A model generated the notes under the pieces. It was not told the origin of the DNA and did not search any database. It saw only the letters and a list, made by a program, of their open reading frames with translations. This document shows positions 5,289 to 5,630 of a DNA stretch of 5,630 nucleotides, piece by piece (the stretch's first letter is position 1; every line of letters begins with the position of its first letter). Position numbers and translations under genes: made by a program. The stretch covers positions 1-5,630 of the forward strand of contig JAQGNM010000051.1 in the NCBI GenBank assembly GCA_028291845.1, in the 5' to 3' direction. Source of the stretch: Massilia sp. (GTDB lineage: Bacteria > Pseudomonadota > Gammaproteobacteria > Burkholderiales > Burkholderiaceae_D).

Positions 5289-5320
5289 AAAAGGCTCTGC
5301 CGCAACGCAGGGCCTTTTTT
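5289..5320 (+). terminator. Rho-independent terminator of the sulfate-binding gene
   Basis: The stem GGCTCTGC (5293-5300) pairs with GCAGGGCC (5307-5314), with one T-G wobble and a CGCAAC loop. Flanking As at 5289-5292 and Ts extend the helix, and a run of six Ts (5315-5320) follows on the plus strand. The four As on the left become Ts on the minus strand, so it could also act weakly in the other direction. Confidence 0.9.
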
Positions 5321-5332
5321 CATCAAAAATGC

Positions 5333-5356
5333 CATGCTCCAGCATGATTCAGCATG
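5333..5356. repeat. AGCATG motif cluster upstream of the PbpG-like gene (possible operator)
   Basis: CATGCT (5333-5338), AGCATG (5341-5346) and AGCATG (5351-5356) lie in a row. The first two form an inverted repeat with a 2-base centre, and the second and third are direct repeats exactly 10 bases apart. Related AACATG (5376-5381) and AGCATC (5435-5440) follow. The cluster lies 141-164 bases before the PbpG-like start. The rest of the 273-base gap from 5224 to 5496 contains the terminator above and no credible gene. Confidence 0.35.
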
Positions 5357-5483
5357 TGCACCATGGACATTGCCCAACATGAATGCTATCTTCCGCACTA
5401 ATGGTAGTTGCCACACATCTAGTTTCCTTAATTCAGCATCCGCCACGCCTGGCCCCAGCGTGCCCGATCTTGAACACTCCACC

Positions 5484-5489
5484 TAAAAT
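5484..5489 (+). promoter_or_regulatory. Possible -10 box directly upstream of the PbpG-like gene
   Basis: TAAAAT matches TATAAT in 5 of 6 positions and ends 7 bases before the ATG at 5497, so transcription could begin at or next to the start codon. No good -35 box is seen 16-18 bases upstream and no Shine-Dalgarno precedes the ATG. A different promoter further upstream remains possible. Confidence 0.28.
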
Positions 5490-5496
5490 TGACCAA

Positions 5497-5630
5497 ATGA
5501 AAAAACTGCTCGTCACTCTTGCGTTGTCGTTCGTCACCGGCGCTGCCCTCGCCGGCCCGTTCGGTTCGCAATCCGTGCTGGTCGTCGAAGACGACACCGG
5601 CAAGGTCCTGATTGAAAAAAATGCCAACGC
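5497..5630 (+). CDS. pbpG: D-Ala-D-Ala endopeptidase/carboxypeptidase, S11 family (PBP7/PbpG-like), N-terminal part, cut by window edge
   Basis: The 44 codons present encode a signal peptide (MKKLLVTLALSFVTGAALA, cleaved before GPFGS) and the first strand of an S11 penicillin-binding protein domain: SQSVLVVEDDTGKVLIEKNANA. That strand pattern (S-VLVV-D-TGKVL-EKNA) is the usual opening of low-molecular-mass PBPs, just before the catalytic S-x-x-K motif, which lies beyond the window. Such enzymes act in the periplasm, where PBP7 cleaves D-Ala-mDap crosslinks and DacA-type relatives trim terminal D-Ala. The short distance from signal peptide to domain and the wording of the strand favour the PbpG type, but catalytic motifs cannot be checked here. 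No Shine-Dalgarno is visible before the ATG; the Lys-Lys signal-peptide start supports it. Confidence 0.78.
   Translation, partial: MKKLLVTLALSFVTGAALAGPFGSQSVLVVEDDTGKVLIEKNAN

Noticed and set aside
5243..5482. Minus-strand open frame of 79 codons in the gap after the sulfate-binding gene
   Set aside because: It runs through the intrinsic terminator, has no ribosome-binding site and no recognisable motif.
1..5630. Search for a mobile element, CRISPR array, toxin-antitoxin or phage-defence system
   Set aside because: No transposase, integrase, regularly spaced repeats, nuclease or defence-domain protein is visible; the genes are ordinary transport, cell-wall and small conserved proteins.

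Overview
The window is GC-rich, tightly packed bacterial chromosome. The small DUF3460 gene at 1808-2014, the Gram-negative periplasmic proteins and the general style suggest a betaproteobacterium of the order Burkholderiales, perhaps Oxalobacteraceae (Massilia, Duganella or Janthinobacterium-like). The family-level placement is inference. I see no mobile element, CRISPR array, rRNA or tRNA. Most genes look like ordinary housekeeping or transport functions.

Left part, minus strand (1-1692). A small unknown protein with a C-terminal membrane segment (1273-1692) is followed, reading leftward, by a periplasmic amino-acid-binding protein (403-1203) and the inner-membrane permease of the same ABC importer (1-393, cut by the window edge). 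The ATPase gene is expected beyond the left edge. The binding protein resembles the cystine-binding FliY/TcyJ branch, but the substrate is not proven.

Middle part (1693-3948). A DUF3460 gene (1808-2014, plus) diverges from the unknown gene and converges on a minus-strand run: a DUF378 two-helix membrane protein (2135-2428), a Tat-exported DUF882/M15 murein endopeptidase-like protein (2571-3311, MepK/YcbK-like) and a GNAT acetyltransferase (3394-3948). The 120-base gap where DUF3460 and DUF378 converge (2015-2134) holds a dense set of inverted repeats. It is the most interesting non-coding stretch here.

Right part, plus strand (3949-5630). A 258-base gap with a GC-alternating tract leads to a sulfate-binding protein gene (4207-5223), which ends in a clear intrinsic terminator (5289-5320) and so appears to be monocistronic. 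After a 273-base gap, the first 44 codons of a periplasmic S11-family D-Ala-D-Ala endopeptidase or carboxypeptidase (PbpG-like) begin at 5497 and run off the right edge.

Two loose themes emerge: uptake of sulfur-containing nutrients (sulfate, possibly cystine) and peptidoglycan remodelling (a MepK-like and a PbpG-like enzyme). The genes are not arranged as one pathway. I found no convincing new multi-gene system. The observations most worth a second look are the structured convergent intergenic region and several starts that lack a Shine-Dalgarno but sit just downstream of a -10-like box.
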